64,000 nt of DNA, taken from JAWKIW01 sp041394145 (GTDB lineage: Bacteria > Actinomycetota > Acidimicrobiia > Acidimicrobiales > Acidimicrobilacustridaceae). Numbering within the stretch: position 1 is the stretch's first letter; the number at the start of each line of letters is the position of its first letter. The notes under the pieces are model-generated. The model ran no database searches. It was not told where the DNA came from and was given only the letters and a program-made list of their open reading frames with translations. The stretch lies in NCBI GenBank assembly GCA_041394145.1, contig JAWKIW010000006.1, positions 62,001 through 126,000 on the forward strand, given 5' to 3'. Positions 32,899 to 41,033 of the stretch are shown in pieces. Made by a program: the position numbers and the translations under genes.

Positions 32899-34677
32899 CT
32901 AGAGGTACTGACCCGTGGCGACGCGCTCGATGGATCGGCCGCCCTCGGCCTCGGCGTCCTCGTCCTTCTTCACGAGGGTGCGCACGTAGACGATGCGCTC
33001 GCCCTTCTTGCCCGAGATCTTCGCCCAGTCGTCCGGGTTGGTCGTGTTGGGCAGGTCCTCGTGCTCCTTGAACTCCTGGTGGATCGAGGCGATGAGGTCG
33101 TCGACGCGCAGGCCGGCCGGCCCGCCGTCGATCACCCGCTTGATGGCGAGCTTCTTGGCCCGGCGCACGATGTTCTCGATCATGGCGCCCGAGGAGAAGT
33201 CCTTGAAGAACATGATCTCCTTGTCGCCGTTCTGGTACGTCACCTCGAGGAACTGGTTCTGCTCGTCGGTGCGGTACATCTCGGCGACGGTCTCCTCGAT
33301 CATCGCCGCCACGGCCTTGCCCGGGTCGCCGCCGCCGAGCTCGCGCACGGTGTCGGCGTCGAGGGGCAGGTCGGGCTTCAGGTAGCGACCGAAGATCTGG
33401 GCGGCCGCCTCTTCGTTCGGCCGCTCGATCTTGATCTTCACGTCGAGGCGACCGGGCCGCAGGATGGCGGGGTCGATGAGGTCCTCGCGGTTGGAGGCGC
33501 CGATGACGATGACGTTCTTCAGCGACTCGACGCCGTCGATCTCGGTGAGCAGCTGCGGCACGATCGTCGACTCGATGTCGGAGCTGATGCCGCTGCCGCG
33601 GGTGCGGAACATCGAGTCCATCTCGTCGAAGAACACGATGACCGGCCAGCCCTCCTCGCTCTTCTCCCGAGCACGCTGGAACACGAGGCGGATCTGACGC
33701 TCGGTCTCGCCGACGTACTTGTTGAGCAGCTCGGGGCCCTTGATGTTCAAGAAGAAGCTGCGGGCCTCCTTGTCGCCGCTGACCTCGGCCACCTTCTTGG
33801 CCAGCGAGTTGGCCACCGCCTTGGCGATGAGCGTCTTGCCGCAGCCGGGCGGTCCGTACAGCAGGATGCCCTTGGGGGCCGGGAGGCGGTACTCGGTGAA
33901 CAGCTGCTGGTGCAGGAACGGCAGCTCGACGGCATCGGCGATCTGCTCGATCTGGGTGTCGAGGCCGCCGACGTCCTCGTAGGAGATGTCGGGCACCTCC
34001 TCGAGCACGAGGTCCTCGACCTCGGGGCGGGGCAGGCGCTCGATGAGCAGCCCCGAGCGGATGTCCATCAGGAGCGTGTCACCGGACCGCAGCCGCTCGT
34101 CGAGCAACCACGAGGCCAGCTCGGCCACCCGCTCCTCGTCGGCCCGGCCGACGATGAGGGCCCGCTGCTTGTCGTCGAGCAGCTCCTTCAAGGTGACGAC
34201 CTCACCCGTGAGATCGGGGTTGCGGGCGAGCACGACGTTGAGCGACTCGTTCAGCACCACCTCGGCCCCGCGGATCAGGTCGGCCGTCGCCAGGTCGGGG
34301 TGGACCGACACCCGCATCTTGCGGCCGCCGCTGAACACGTCGACCGTGCCGTCGTCGTTGGTGCCGAGCAGCACGCCGTAGGCCGACGGCGGCTGGCTGA
34401 GCTTGTCGACCTCTTCACGGAGCGCGGCGATGTGCTCACGCGCTTCGCGGAGGGTGTAGGTGAGCTTCTCGTTCTGCGACACCGCCTGGGCGAGCTGGCC
34501 CTTGGTCTCGAGCAGCCGCTCCTCGAGCGTGCGCACCCGCTTGGGCGCGTCCTGGAGCCGTCGCCGCAGGGCGACGACCTCCTCCTCGAGCACCGACGCC
34601 TGGTCCCGCAGCTCGGCGAGCTCGGCCTCGTAGGCGCTCAGCTTGGACTCGTAGTCGTCGGCGTCGATCGGGACCAC
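32899..34677 (-). CDS. arc: Proteasomal AAA+ ATPase Arc/Mpa
   Basis: A 592-residue ring ATPase. Residues about 8-95 form the coiled coil that binds Pup. Two OB folds follow (PPSAYGVLLGTNDDGTVDVF, VVTLKELLDDKQRALIVGRA). The AAA module has Walker A GPPGCGKT, Walker B VIVFFDEMDSMF, sensor and arginine finger ILRPGRLDVKI. The last residues are GQYL, the penultimate-Tyr motif that docks into the alpha ring. It unfolds pupylated proteins and feeds them to PrcAB. GTG 34677 has GAAGGGG upstream and a TAGGGT -10 at 34699-34704. Confidence 0.96.
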   Translation of the reverse strand: MVPIDADDYESKLSAYEAELAELRDQASVLEEEVVALRRRLQDAPKRVRTLEERLLETKGQLAQAVSQNEKLTYTLREAREHIAALREEVDKLSQPPSAYGVLLGTNDDGTVDVFSGGRKMRVSVHPDLATADLIRGAEVVLNESLNVVLARNPDLTGEVVTLKELLDDKQRALIVGRADEERVAELASWLLDERLRSGDTLLMDIRSGLLIERLPRPEVEDLVLEEVPDISYEDVGGLDTQIEQIADAVELPFLHQQLFTEYRLPAPKGILLYGPPGCGKTLIAKAVANSLAKKVAEVSGDKEARSFFLNIKGPELLNKYVGETERQIRLVFQRAREKSEEGWPVIVFFDEMDSMFRTRGSGISSDIESTIVPQLLTEIDGVESLKNVIVIGASNREDLIDPAILRPGRLDVKIKIERPNEEAAAQIFGRYLKPDLPLDADTVRELGGGDPGKAVAAMIEETVAEMYRTDEQNQFLEVTYQNGDKEIMFFKDFSSGAMIENIVRRAKKLAIKRVIDGGPAGLRVDDLIASIHQEFKEHEDLPNTTNPDDWAKISGKKGERIVYVRTLVKKDEDAEAEGGRSIERVATGQYL

Positions 34678-34698
34678 CCCCTTCGGGCTGTGTCGGCG

Positions 34699-34704
34699 AC
34701 CCTA
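34699..34704 (-). promoter_or_regulatory. -10 element TAGGGT for arc
   Basis: The leftward TAGGGT lies 21 bases before GTG 34677, leaving a short leader with a GAAGGGG ribosome-binding site, unlike the leaderless sites nearby. The 245-base interval to the ferredoxin gene also has an AT-rich TATAAACT at 34863-34870, a possible rightward -10. Confidence 0.4.
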
Positions 34705-34923
34705 CACGCCTGCCCGCCGAACCGGTCACCGACCGGGGCCTCGTCGTGACGACGCCACCGCGCCGCCGGATTTGCCCGGTGGCTCGGCGCCGGGGCACGC
34801 TCCGGAGCGCTCGGGCGGTCCCGGCATCCGTCGTCGGATCCGCTTTTCGACGGCCGAGTCCGTATAAACTCTCGGTGTTGCGGCGCACGCCGCACCCGGT
34901 CCCCACCCAGGAAAGGTGCAGAC

Positions 34924-35160
34924 ATGAAGGTCTGGATCGACCAGGATCTGTGCACGGGCGACGGCCTCTGCGAGGAGATCGCCCCCGACGTGTTCACGCT
35001 GCTCGACGACGGGCTCGCCTACGTCAAGGAGGGCGACAAGGTCTTCTCCGATCCCGGCGGCGCCCAGGGCATGGCCAACATCCCCGACGGCCAGCTCGAC
35101 GCCGTGATCGAGTCGGCCGAGGAGTGCCCCGGCGAGTGCATCTTCATCGAAGCCGAGTGA
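34924..35160 (+). CDS. Small [3Fe-4S]/[4Fe-4S] ferredoxin
   Basis: A 78-residue acidic ferredoxin. DLCTGDGLCEEIAPDVF provides two cluster cysteines (C-x5-C), and EECPGECIFIE near the C-terminus provides two more, with Cys-Pro typical of the cluster loop. This resembles single-cluster ferredoxins that feed electrons to cytochromes P450 and related oxidoreductases in actinobacteria. ATG 34924 has AGGAAAGG about 8 bases upstream. TATAAACT at 34863-34870 is a candidate -10. No partner enzyme gene is adjacent. Confidence 0.9.
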   Translation: MKVWIDQDLCTGDGLCEEIAPDVFTLLDDGLAYVKEGDKVFSDPGGAQGMANIPDGQLDAVIESAEECPGECIFIEAE

Positions 35161-35266
35161 CCCGCACCGCCGCCTGACCGGCGTCGGACGCGTCATCGAC
35201 CGCGAGGGCCCGCCGGCCCCTCGTGTCGCGCCTGCAGCCGCCGGGCCGGACGCGCATCATGCGGAG

Positions 35267-35839
35267 GTGGACGTGCCCCACGCCGGCTGCCTGCTCGTCG
35301 CCGTCCCTGGCGTGCTGGAGGATCCGAACTTCCGGCGCACGGTCGTGCTCCTGCTCGAGCACGGCCTCGACACCGGCGCCCTCGGGGTGGTGCTCAACCG
35401 GCCGCTCGACACCCCCGTGGACGACCCCTTCCCCGGCTGGCACGACGTGGTGTCGTCGCCGCCGGTGCTGTTCGCCGGCGGGCCGGTGGCGCCGTCGATG
35501 GTCATCGCCCTCGGTCGCCCCCGACCCGGCGACGCCCCGGACGGGTGGGAGCTGGTGCTCGACGACGGCGGCCACCGCCTCGGCACCGTCGACCTGCGTC
35601 GCGGCGCAGACGTGCTGGCCGGGTCCATCGAGCAGGTCCGCGCGTTCGCCGGCTACAGCGGCTGGTCGCCCGGCCAGCTCGAGGGGGAGATCGAGCAGGG
35701 GGCGTGGTTCGTGGTCGGTGCGGAGCCCTGGGACCCCTTCGTGGTGGAGCCCGAGCTGCTGTGGCGTCAGGTCCTGCGCCGCCAGGGCGGCACCGTCGCC
35801 CGCTACGCCAACTTCCCGGCCGATCCCTCCACCAACTGA
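35267..35839 (+). CDS. YqgE/AlgH family (UPF0301) protein
   Basis: A 190-residue protein with family marks: GCLLVAVPGVLEDPNFRRTV at the N-terminus, GALGVVLNRPL, LFAGGPVAPSMVIALG, and near the end FAGYSGWSPGQLEGEIEQGA and a W-containing motif. The fold is known from structures, but the function of YqgE/AlgH proteins remains unclear. Start GTG 35267. It is convergent with marP (12 bases apart). Confidence 0.88.
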   Translation: MDVPHAGCLLVAVPGVLEDPNFRRTVVLLLEHGLDTGALGVVLNRPLDTPVDDPFPGWHDVVSSPPVLFAGGPVAPSMVIALGRPRPGDAPDGWELVLDDGGHRLGTVDLRRGADVLAGSIEQVRAFAGYSGWSPGQLEGEIEQGAWFVVGAEPWDPFVVEPELLWRQVLRRQGGTVARYANFPADPSTN

Positions 35840-35851
35840 CGCCCGCGCCGG

Positions 35852-37012
35852 TCAGGCGATGCACTCACCGGTCGACACGCCGGACCGCATCGGCGTTGCC
35901 AGCACGGCGCGCAGCTCGTCGGTGGAGAGGGCGTAGGCCACGTTCGGCCGATCGGGGGCGATGGCGAAGGCGACGCCGATGACCGTGCCCGTCGGGTCGA
36001 CCAGGGCCGACCCCGAGTCGCCCGGCCGCAGCTGGGCGGACAGCTCGAGGACCTCGCGCTCGGTCCGGCTCGTGCCGTAGATGTCCCGGCCGACGGCCCG
36101 GATCACCCGGGCCACCTCGAAGGGCGCGATCCGCAGCGGCTCGCCACCCGGGTGACCGAACACGCCGCCCCGCTCCCCCGACGCCGACGAGCCGATGGGC
36201 AGCGCCGGTCGATCGAGGTTGCGCACCCGCAGCACGGCGAGGTCGCGGCCCGAGTCGAAGGCGACCACGTCGGCGTCGAGCCGGGCACCGTCGTCGCGCT
36301 GCACCTCGGTCGTGCGCTCACCGGCGACGACGTGGGCGTTGGTGACCACGAGGCCGTCGGCCACCACGAAGCCCGAGCCGTCCTGGATGCGGCTGCAGGC
36401 GATGCCTTCGACCTTCACGACCGAACGGGCCACCCGGCCGGCGACCTCGGGGCTCAGCCCGCTCGCCGCCGGCGGCGGGCCGAGGTTGGGCGTCGGCTGG
36501 AGCGCCTCGAACACCCGGGGGAAGCCGTCGCCGACGAAGCCCTGCAGCGCCTGCATGGTGTCGGGTGGGTCCGGGAGGTGCTCGTCGAGCTGTCGGGCCA
36601 GCGCCGAGTTCGTGGCCAGCGACGCGACCCAACCTGGTGTGTGGGCCGCCAGTGGGAGCAGCAGCCAGACCATGACGATGGTGCCGACGAACCCGGCGAG
36701 CCCACCGAGGACGCGGTCGATCACCGTCACCGTGCCGTCGTCGCCGACCGGGCGCAGCGTCGAGCCGATCCAGATGCCGAGGCCCTGGCCGACGAACGCC
36801 AGCAGCAGCAGGACGCCGACCACCAGCGCGAACGACGTGAGGCCACCGCCCCGCGGCACCCGCTCCAGCACCCAGGGCAGCAGGCGCACGGCGGCGAACA
36901 GCCCCAGGGCCATGCCGACCCACGACGCCACCCGGGTGACCATGCCCAGTCGGTAGCCGCCGATGATGCCGGCGACGACGAGGGCCACGATGACGACGTC
37001 GAGGACGTTCAC
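35852..37012 (-). CDS. marP: MarP-like membrane serine protease (CvpA plus trypsin domains)
   Basis: A 386-residue protein. The first 130 residues form four membrane helices of the colicin-V-production (CvpA) type, beginning VLDVVIVALVVAGIIGGYRLG. The periplasmic domain is chymotrypsin-like: His in VVTNAHVVAGERT, Asp in FDSGRDLAVLRV, Ser in LRPGDSGSALVDP. Two Cys (IACSRIQDGSG and the C-terminal GECIA) could form the regulatory disulfide seen in Mycobacterium MarP, which protects cells from acid and oxidative stress by processing a peptidoglycan hydrolase. The domain order and motif spacing fit closely. Confidence 0.9.
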   Translation of the reverse strand: MNVLDVVIVALVVAGIIGGYRLGMVTRVASWVGMALGLFAAVRLLPWVLERVPRGGGLTSFALVVGVLLLLAFVGQGLGIWIGSTLRPVGDDGTVTVIDRVLGGLAGFVGTIVMVWLLLPLAAHTPGWVASLATNSALARQLDEHLPDPPDTMQALQGFVGDGFPRVFEALQPTPNLGPPPAASGLSPEVAGRVARSVVKVEGIACSRIQDGSGFVVADGLVVTNAHVVAGERTTEVQRDDGARLDADVVAFDSGRDLAVLRVRNLDRPALPIGSSASGERGGVFGHPGGEPLRIAPFEVARVIRAVGRDIYGTSRTEREVLELSAQLRPGDSGSALVDPTGTVIGVAFAIAPDRPNVAYALSTDELRAVLATPMRSGVSTGECIA

Positions 37013-37033
37013 GGAGCGGGTGCCGGGCGGGGC

Positions 37034-37826
37034 TCAGGCCCCACCGCGGCGGGCATGGGTCAAGAAGCCGGTGTGGGCCACCATGCGGTGGTCGGGGCGC
37101 ACCGCCGGGCCGTCGATGTGCCACGAGCGGTGCAGCACCTCGACGGTCTCGGCCATCACGAAGTCGGCCTCGTCGAGGGACTCGCGCAGCTGCACCACCT
37201 GGGTGACGCTCGGGGTGTACGCCACGAGGATGCCGCCCGGGCGCAGGGCGGTCGCGGCGTGCTTGGTGACCTGCCACGGCTCGGGGAGATCGAGCACCAC
37301 GCGGTCGAGGTCGACGAGGTCGATGCCCTCGTAGCAGTCACGCTCCTCCACCGTGTACCGGGCCCGGGCCTCCTCACCGAGGAAGGCGGTGACGTTCGCC
37401 ACGGCCCGGGCGGCGAAGTCGGGGCGCAGCTCGTAGCCGGTGACGATGGCCCCGGCGCAGCAGGGTCATCGACAGCGCTCCGACCCGACCCCGGACTCGA
37501 GCACGCGGGCGCCCGGGAAGACGTCGGCGAGCAGCAGGATCGGTCCGAGGTCCTTCGGGTAGATGACCTGCGCGCCCGCTTCATCTTGAGGACGAACTCG
37601 GCCAGGGTCGGCCGGAAGGCCGTGTAGGTGGCCCCACGGGTGGAGCGGACCGTGCAGCCCTCGTCCTGGCCGAGCAGCAGGTCGTGGGGCAGGTAGCCTG
37701 CGGGAGTGCCACTCGCTGCCGGCGACGAGCGTCACGAGGTACCGGCGGCCCTTGCTGTCGTGCAGCAGGACGCGGTCGCCCTCCACGAACGGGCCCCGGC
37801 GCGCCGAGGGCGTCGTCGGCGCTCAC
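37034..37826 (-). CDS. trmI: tRNA (adenine-N1)-methyltransferase TrmI-like, several frameshifts
   Basis: Pieces in changing frames form one protein of about 265 residues. They are VEGDRVLLHDSKGRRYLVTL (N-terminal beta domain), GAQVIYPKDLGPILLLAD-type and VFPGARVLESGVGS (SAM-binding motif I), then VANVTAFLGEEARARY, LDRVVLDLPEPWQVTKHA (catalytic motif) and LRPGGILVAYTPSVTQV. This is the TrmI family, which makes m1A58 in the T-loop of tRNAs. Single-base gaps near 37457, 37470, 37578, 37705 and 37805 restore it. Start GTG 37826 overlaps the stop of the thiolase gene (GTGA). Confidence 0.75.
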
Positions 37827-38796
37827 GGCCCGGCCGTCCGGGTGTGGGCGGGGGACCCAGCGCCACGGCGACGTCGCCGGCCGGCGCCTCGGGGTGCCGG
37901 CCACCCGCCCGCGCCACGAGCCGGCAGAAGGCGCAGACCCTGCCGGTGTGGGCGCGCCGCACACGGCACACGGTCCGAGCTCGGCCTGCTCGGCCTCGGC
38001 CTCGGGCCGGAAGCGCTCCGAGGCCCGGGCCAGGAACCCGAAGTAGAAGTCGAACTTCGATCCCGGCGACGTGGCCTCGATGGCGTTGAGGGCCTCCTTG
38101 TACCCGAGGTGGCGGTTGCCGGCCGCCATCGGGCACTCGTCGACGATGTAGTCGATGCCCCGCACCACGCAGTAGGCCGCCGTCTCCCGTTCGCCGAGGC
38201 GCACCAGCGGCTTGACCTTGCGGGGGAAGCCGCCCCGCGCCGGCAGGACCGGCAGCTGGCGTCCCAGGTAGTCGGCGTGCCAGCGCAGCACGTTGCCGAA
38301 CAGCACGGCGGCCTCGTCGTCGAGGTTGTGGCCGGTGACGACGACGTCGTAGCCACCCTCCACCGCCGCCTGGTCGAACAGGTGCCGCTTGGAGAGCCCG
38401 CAGGCCGAGCACGGCACCCGCCCGGCGGCCCGAGCACCACCGGGCACGTCGTAGCCGTAGTCGTCCGGCAGGTCGATCACCCGCAGCGCCAGGCCACGCT
38501 CGTCGGCGAACGCCCGGGCGGCGGCCGGAGGCGTCGGAGTACTCGCCGATGCCCAGGCCCAGGTACAGCCCGTCGGCCTCGTAGCCCAGCTCGAGGAGCA
38601 GGTCCCACACGGCGAGGGAGTCCTTGCCGCCCGACACCGCCACCAGGCAGCGCTCACCCGGCGCGATCATGGCGAACTGCTCGATGGCCTTGGCCACCTG
38701 CTCCCGACACATGCGCAGGAAGTGCTCGGGGCAGTAGTTGGCGTTCTGGCGTCGGACGTCGATGACCGCCGGCCCGCGGCAGACCCGGCACTTCAT
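37823..38796 (-). CDS. TtuA/NcsA-like tRNA 2-thiolation enzyme, frameshifted
   Basis: A protein of about 325 residues. The N-terminus MKCRVCRGPAVIDVRRQNAN with YCPEHF is the first zinc finger. CLVAVSGGKDSLAVWDLLLE is the PP-loop ATP site. PCSACGLSKRHLFDQAA and VDECPMAAGNRHLGYKEA carry the [4Fe-4S] cysteines. VTGHNLDDEAAVLFGNVLR and the C-terminal zinc pair (GPCAVCGAP, CAFCRL) complete the TtuA/Ctu1 layout. These enzymes thiolate U34 or U54 in tRNA using sulfur from a ubiquitin-like carrier, and that carrier is the upstream gene. Frame changes near 38520, at the GGG 37950-37952, and near 37850 need one base each. Start ATG 38796 overlaps the carrier's stop. Confidence 0.82.
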
Positions 38797-38994
38797 CCGA
38801 GCGCCCCACCCGAGATCACGGGGCGGATCTCCACGACGTCGTCGTCCTCGAGCCGGGCGTCGCCCGGCACCAGCTCGTCGCCGCGGATCACCAGGACCGC
38901 TTCCCGCGACAGCTCCAGGCGCTGCAGCAGGGCGACGACCGACAGGGGGCCGCGCAGCTCGACCTCGCCGAGGGTTGCGCAGGAGGATCTTCAC
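38793..38994 (-). CDS. MoaD/ThiS-like ubiquitin-fold sulfur carrier, one frameshift
   Basis: A small beta-grasp protein of about 66 residues. VKILLRN starts in one frame. After removing one C from the CCC run (on the coding strand) near 38974 it continues LGEVELRGPLSVVALLQRLE, then EAVLVIRGDELVPGDARLED and DDVVEIRPVISGGALG. The di-Gly is followed by three extra residues (ALG), so activation would need trimming, or this glycine pair is not the active end. The stop overlaps the ATG of the TtuA-like thiolase, so carrier and enzyme are translationally coupled as in other TtuB-type systems. Confidence 0.7.
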
Positions 38995-39048
38995 GGCGCC
39001 AATTCTGGCAGGCCGGTGGGGTGACGCGGCAGCCGCCCCCGACACGGC

Positions 39049-39675
39049 TCAGCCGTCGACGGCACCGAGCCGGACGGCGAGCTCGGCGGCCCGGTCCGAG
39101 GCCCGCACCTGCGCCGTGCGCAGCCTCCGTCGCTGTCGACGGCTGGGCTCGTCCCCCGCCCTCGCCGCGGCGCGCTCGGCCCGGGCCTCGGCGCTGCGCA
39201 CCCGGCGGGCGAGACGGCTGCGCTCGATGCGGGCCCGCTGCCGGGCAGCGGCCTCGGCCCGCGCCTGGCGGGCCTGCTCCGCCCGGGCGGCGGCCTTGGC
39301 CGACCTTCGCCGGGCTCGTCGGGTCCGGGCCTTGCGTGCGGCCTTCTTCGCCTGCTCGTCGTGGCGCCGCTGCTCGGCGGCGGCCACCTTCGCCGCTCGG
39401 GCCTGCGCCGCCGCCTCTCGCCGCCGGTCCTGCTCGGCCACCTTGCGGTCGCGCTGGCGGCGGCGTCGCGCCGCACGTCCCACCGTGGCCTCCTGGTGGG
39501 CGATGACCAGGGTCTCACCCGGGCGAAGCGCCTCGGCCAGGACCACCTCCTCCTCGCGGCGCGTGGCGATCCGCAGCCCGCGGCTCGCCCCGAAGACGGC
39601 CGCCAGCAGCAGGTAGGGGAGGTTCCCGCCGAGGAGGCCCTCTTCGTAGCTGCGGCGGCGCAGGCGCTCGAGCAT
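39049..39675 (-). CDS. Basic, helical membrane-associated protein
   Basis: A 208-residue protein of unknown function. The first 35 residues include a short hydrophobic segment (LPYLLLAAVFGASRGLRIA). From residue 70 onward it is almost entirely Arg, Ala, Gln, Glu and Lys, with long helical coiled-coil potential (AARAEQARQARAEAAARQRA). The composition suggests a membrane-tethered rod or nucleic-acid-binding tail, but low-complexity GC-rich sequence can give such proteins spuriously. The good N-terminal domain and clean operon position support it. Confidence 0.5.
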   Translation of the reverse strand: MLERLRRRSYEEGLLGGNLPYLLLAAVFGASRGLRIATRREEEVVLAEALRPGETLVIAHQEATVGRAARRRRQRDRKVAEQDRRREAAAQARAAKVAAAEQRRHDEQAKKAARKARTRRARRRSAKAAARAEQARQARAEAAARQRARIERSRLARRVRSAEARAERAAARAGDEPSRRQRRRLRTAQVRASDRAAELAVRLGAVDG

Positions 39676-39685
39676 CGCCGTGCGC

Positions 39686-39898
39686 TCAGACCCGGCGGAT
39701 CTCGACCACGGTGCGCGTCCGGCGCCCTCGCCGACGACCGAGCCAGAAGGCGACGACCACCACGCCGACCAGGATGGCGGCTCCGGCGACGACGGCGTAG
39801 TTCACGGCCTCGTCGCTGATGATCTCGACCTCGCCCTGCAGCTCGCGGAACTTCGCCTCGATGTCATCGCGCTCGATCCGGGCGCCGGTGGTGCTCAT
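39686..39898 (-). CDS. Small single-pass membrane protein next to holin-like gene
   Basis: A 70-residue protein with a charged helical N-terminus (RIERDDIEAKFRELQGEVEI), one membrane helix (YAVVAGAAILVGVVVVAFWL) and a basic cytosolic tail (GRRRGRRTRT). The ATG start overlaps the stop of the upstream gene by one base (TGATG). Family unknown to me; position beside a phage-holin-type protein suggests a small membrane complex. Confidence 0.6.
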   Translation of the reverse strand: MSTTGARIERDDIEAKFRELQGEVEIISDEAVNYAVVAGAAILVGVVVVAFWLGRRRGRRTRTVVEIRRV

Positions 39899-40266
39899 CA
39901 CGGGGCTCCTGATGGCGTCGACGGCGCGACCGGCACGGCGGCGGGTGCCTCGGGCGGCTTCGACGGCTTGCGTCGCCCGATCCCGGCGCCGATCGCGCCG
40001 ATGGCCAGCACCAGCGTCACGAGCACGATGGCATAGGGGGCGAACGACCAGGTGTCGGCGAAGACCGAGAAGCGCTGGAGCAGCCGCAGCAGTGACAAGG
40101 ACAGGAACAGCCCACCCAGCCCGACGAGCATCGAGCCTCCGACGCCGTAGCCCAGGTAGCGACCGAGGCCCTTGAGCGGGTCGACGGTCTCCTGTCGGGC
40201 GTAGGCCTTGAGGAGCTCCCAGAGCTCCTGGAGGATCTGTGGAACGGCCTTCGGCTGTGGCGCCAC
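39898..40266 (-). CDS. Phage holin family (PF07332-like) membrane protein
   Basis: A 122-residue protein. The N-terminal amphipathic helix (QILQELWELLKAYARQETVD) is followed by two membrane helices (YGVGGSMLVGLGGLFLSLSL and YAIVLVTLVLAIGAIGAGIG) and a Pro-rich tail. The helix PLKGLGRY plus paired transmembrane segments match the so-called phage holin family 3-6 proteins, which are common chromosomal genes in actinobacteria and not evidence of a prophage. GTG 40266 has GAGGGA just upstream. Function unknown. Confidence 0.75.
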   Translation of the reverse strand: MAPQPKAVPQILQELWELLKAYARQETVDPLKGLGRYLGYGVGGSMLVGLGGLFLSLSLLRLLQRFSVFADTWSFAPYAIVLVTLVLAIGAIGAGIGRRKPSKPPEAPAAVPVAPSTPSGAP

Positions 40267-40325
40267 GGGGTCCCTCGGGGTCGAGCGGTCCGGGGTTTCC
40301 TACCCCTCACCGGCCGGCGGTGCAA

Positions 40326-40966
40326 CTACTCGTCGTCGCCGGGTGGCGTGGCCTCCAGCTGGAGCCGGCGGGTGAGGTAGGTCAGCTCCTCCTCGAGCAG
40401 GCCGCCGACCTGCACGAGCCGGGCCTCGGCGGACGGCGCCGCGAGCAGGTCCTGGCGATCGGCCGGGCCGAGCGGCGCCAGGGCCACGACCTGGTAGGAG
40501 GCAGCACCGGGTCCTCGCTCAGCTCGACGGTGGCCGGCGCGGCGGCGGCACCCAGCTCGGCCGACAGGGCCAGCACCCGCCGCAGGGTGGCGGTGACGCT
40601 CGCGGAGGCGCCGACGAGCCCGGGGCCCGGCTCGGGGTCGGCCCAGTCCTCGACCTCGGCCCGCGGGTACGGGTCGTCGTCGAGCCAGCGCAGCACCTTG
40701 ATCCGCCGCACCCCCACGGTGCCGAGGGCGTAGCGACCGTCGTCGAAGGACGCGGCTTCGACGATGCGGGCGACGGTGCCGACCATGGTGCGCTGATCGC
40801 CACCCCCCACCTCGCTCCCCCGCTCGATCAGCACGACGCCGAACTCGGGGACCCCCTCCAGGCAGTCCTCGGTGAGCCGGCGGTAGCGCGGCTCGAACAC
40901 GTGCAGTGGCAGCACGGCGCTCGGCAGCAGCACCGAGCCCAGGGGGAACATGGGCAGCACGGGCAC
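40326..40966 (-). CDS. Stand-alone LON substrate-binding domain protein, one frameshift
   Basis: About 213 residues. LPMFPLGSVLLPSAVLPLHV is the classic Lon N-domain opening, then FEPRYRRLTEDCLEG, FGVVLIERGSEVGGGD and VGTVARIVEAASFDDGRYAL. The tail, in another frame after about 40503, reads YQVVALAPLGPADRQDLLAA and ends in GDDE. One added base joins the parts. No ATPase or protease domain follows, so it is a lone Lon-N/cereblon-type domain that may bind misfolded proteins or ligands. GTG 40966 lies 6 bases after a TACGCT -10 element. Confidence 0.75.
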
Positions 40967-40972
40967 GCCCTG

Positions 40973-40978
40973 AGCGTA
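40973..40978 (-). promoter_or_regulatory. -10 element TACGCT, leaderless type (LON-domain gene)
   Basis: The leftward TACGCT lies 6 bases before GTG 40966, which supports that start. Confidence 0.4.
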
Positions 40979-41033
40979 GGTCGCCCGGTCGTCGACGACC
41001 CCGTCCAGGTCGGGTCGGTCCGCCGGGGGCGGC

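Noticed and set aside
39898..40266. Holin-family protein taken as a sign of a prophage
   Set aside because: No other phage genes, integrase or attachment repeats are near; this family is a common chromosomal membrane protein in actinobacteria.
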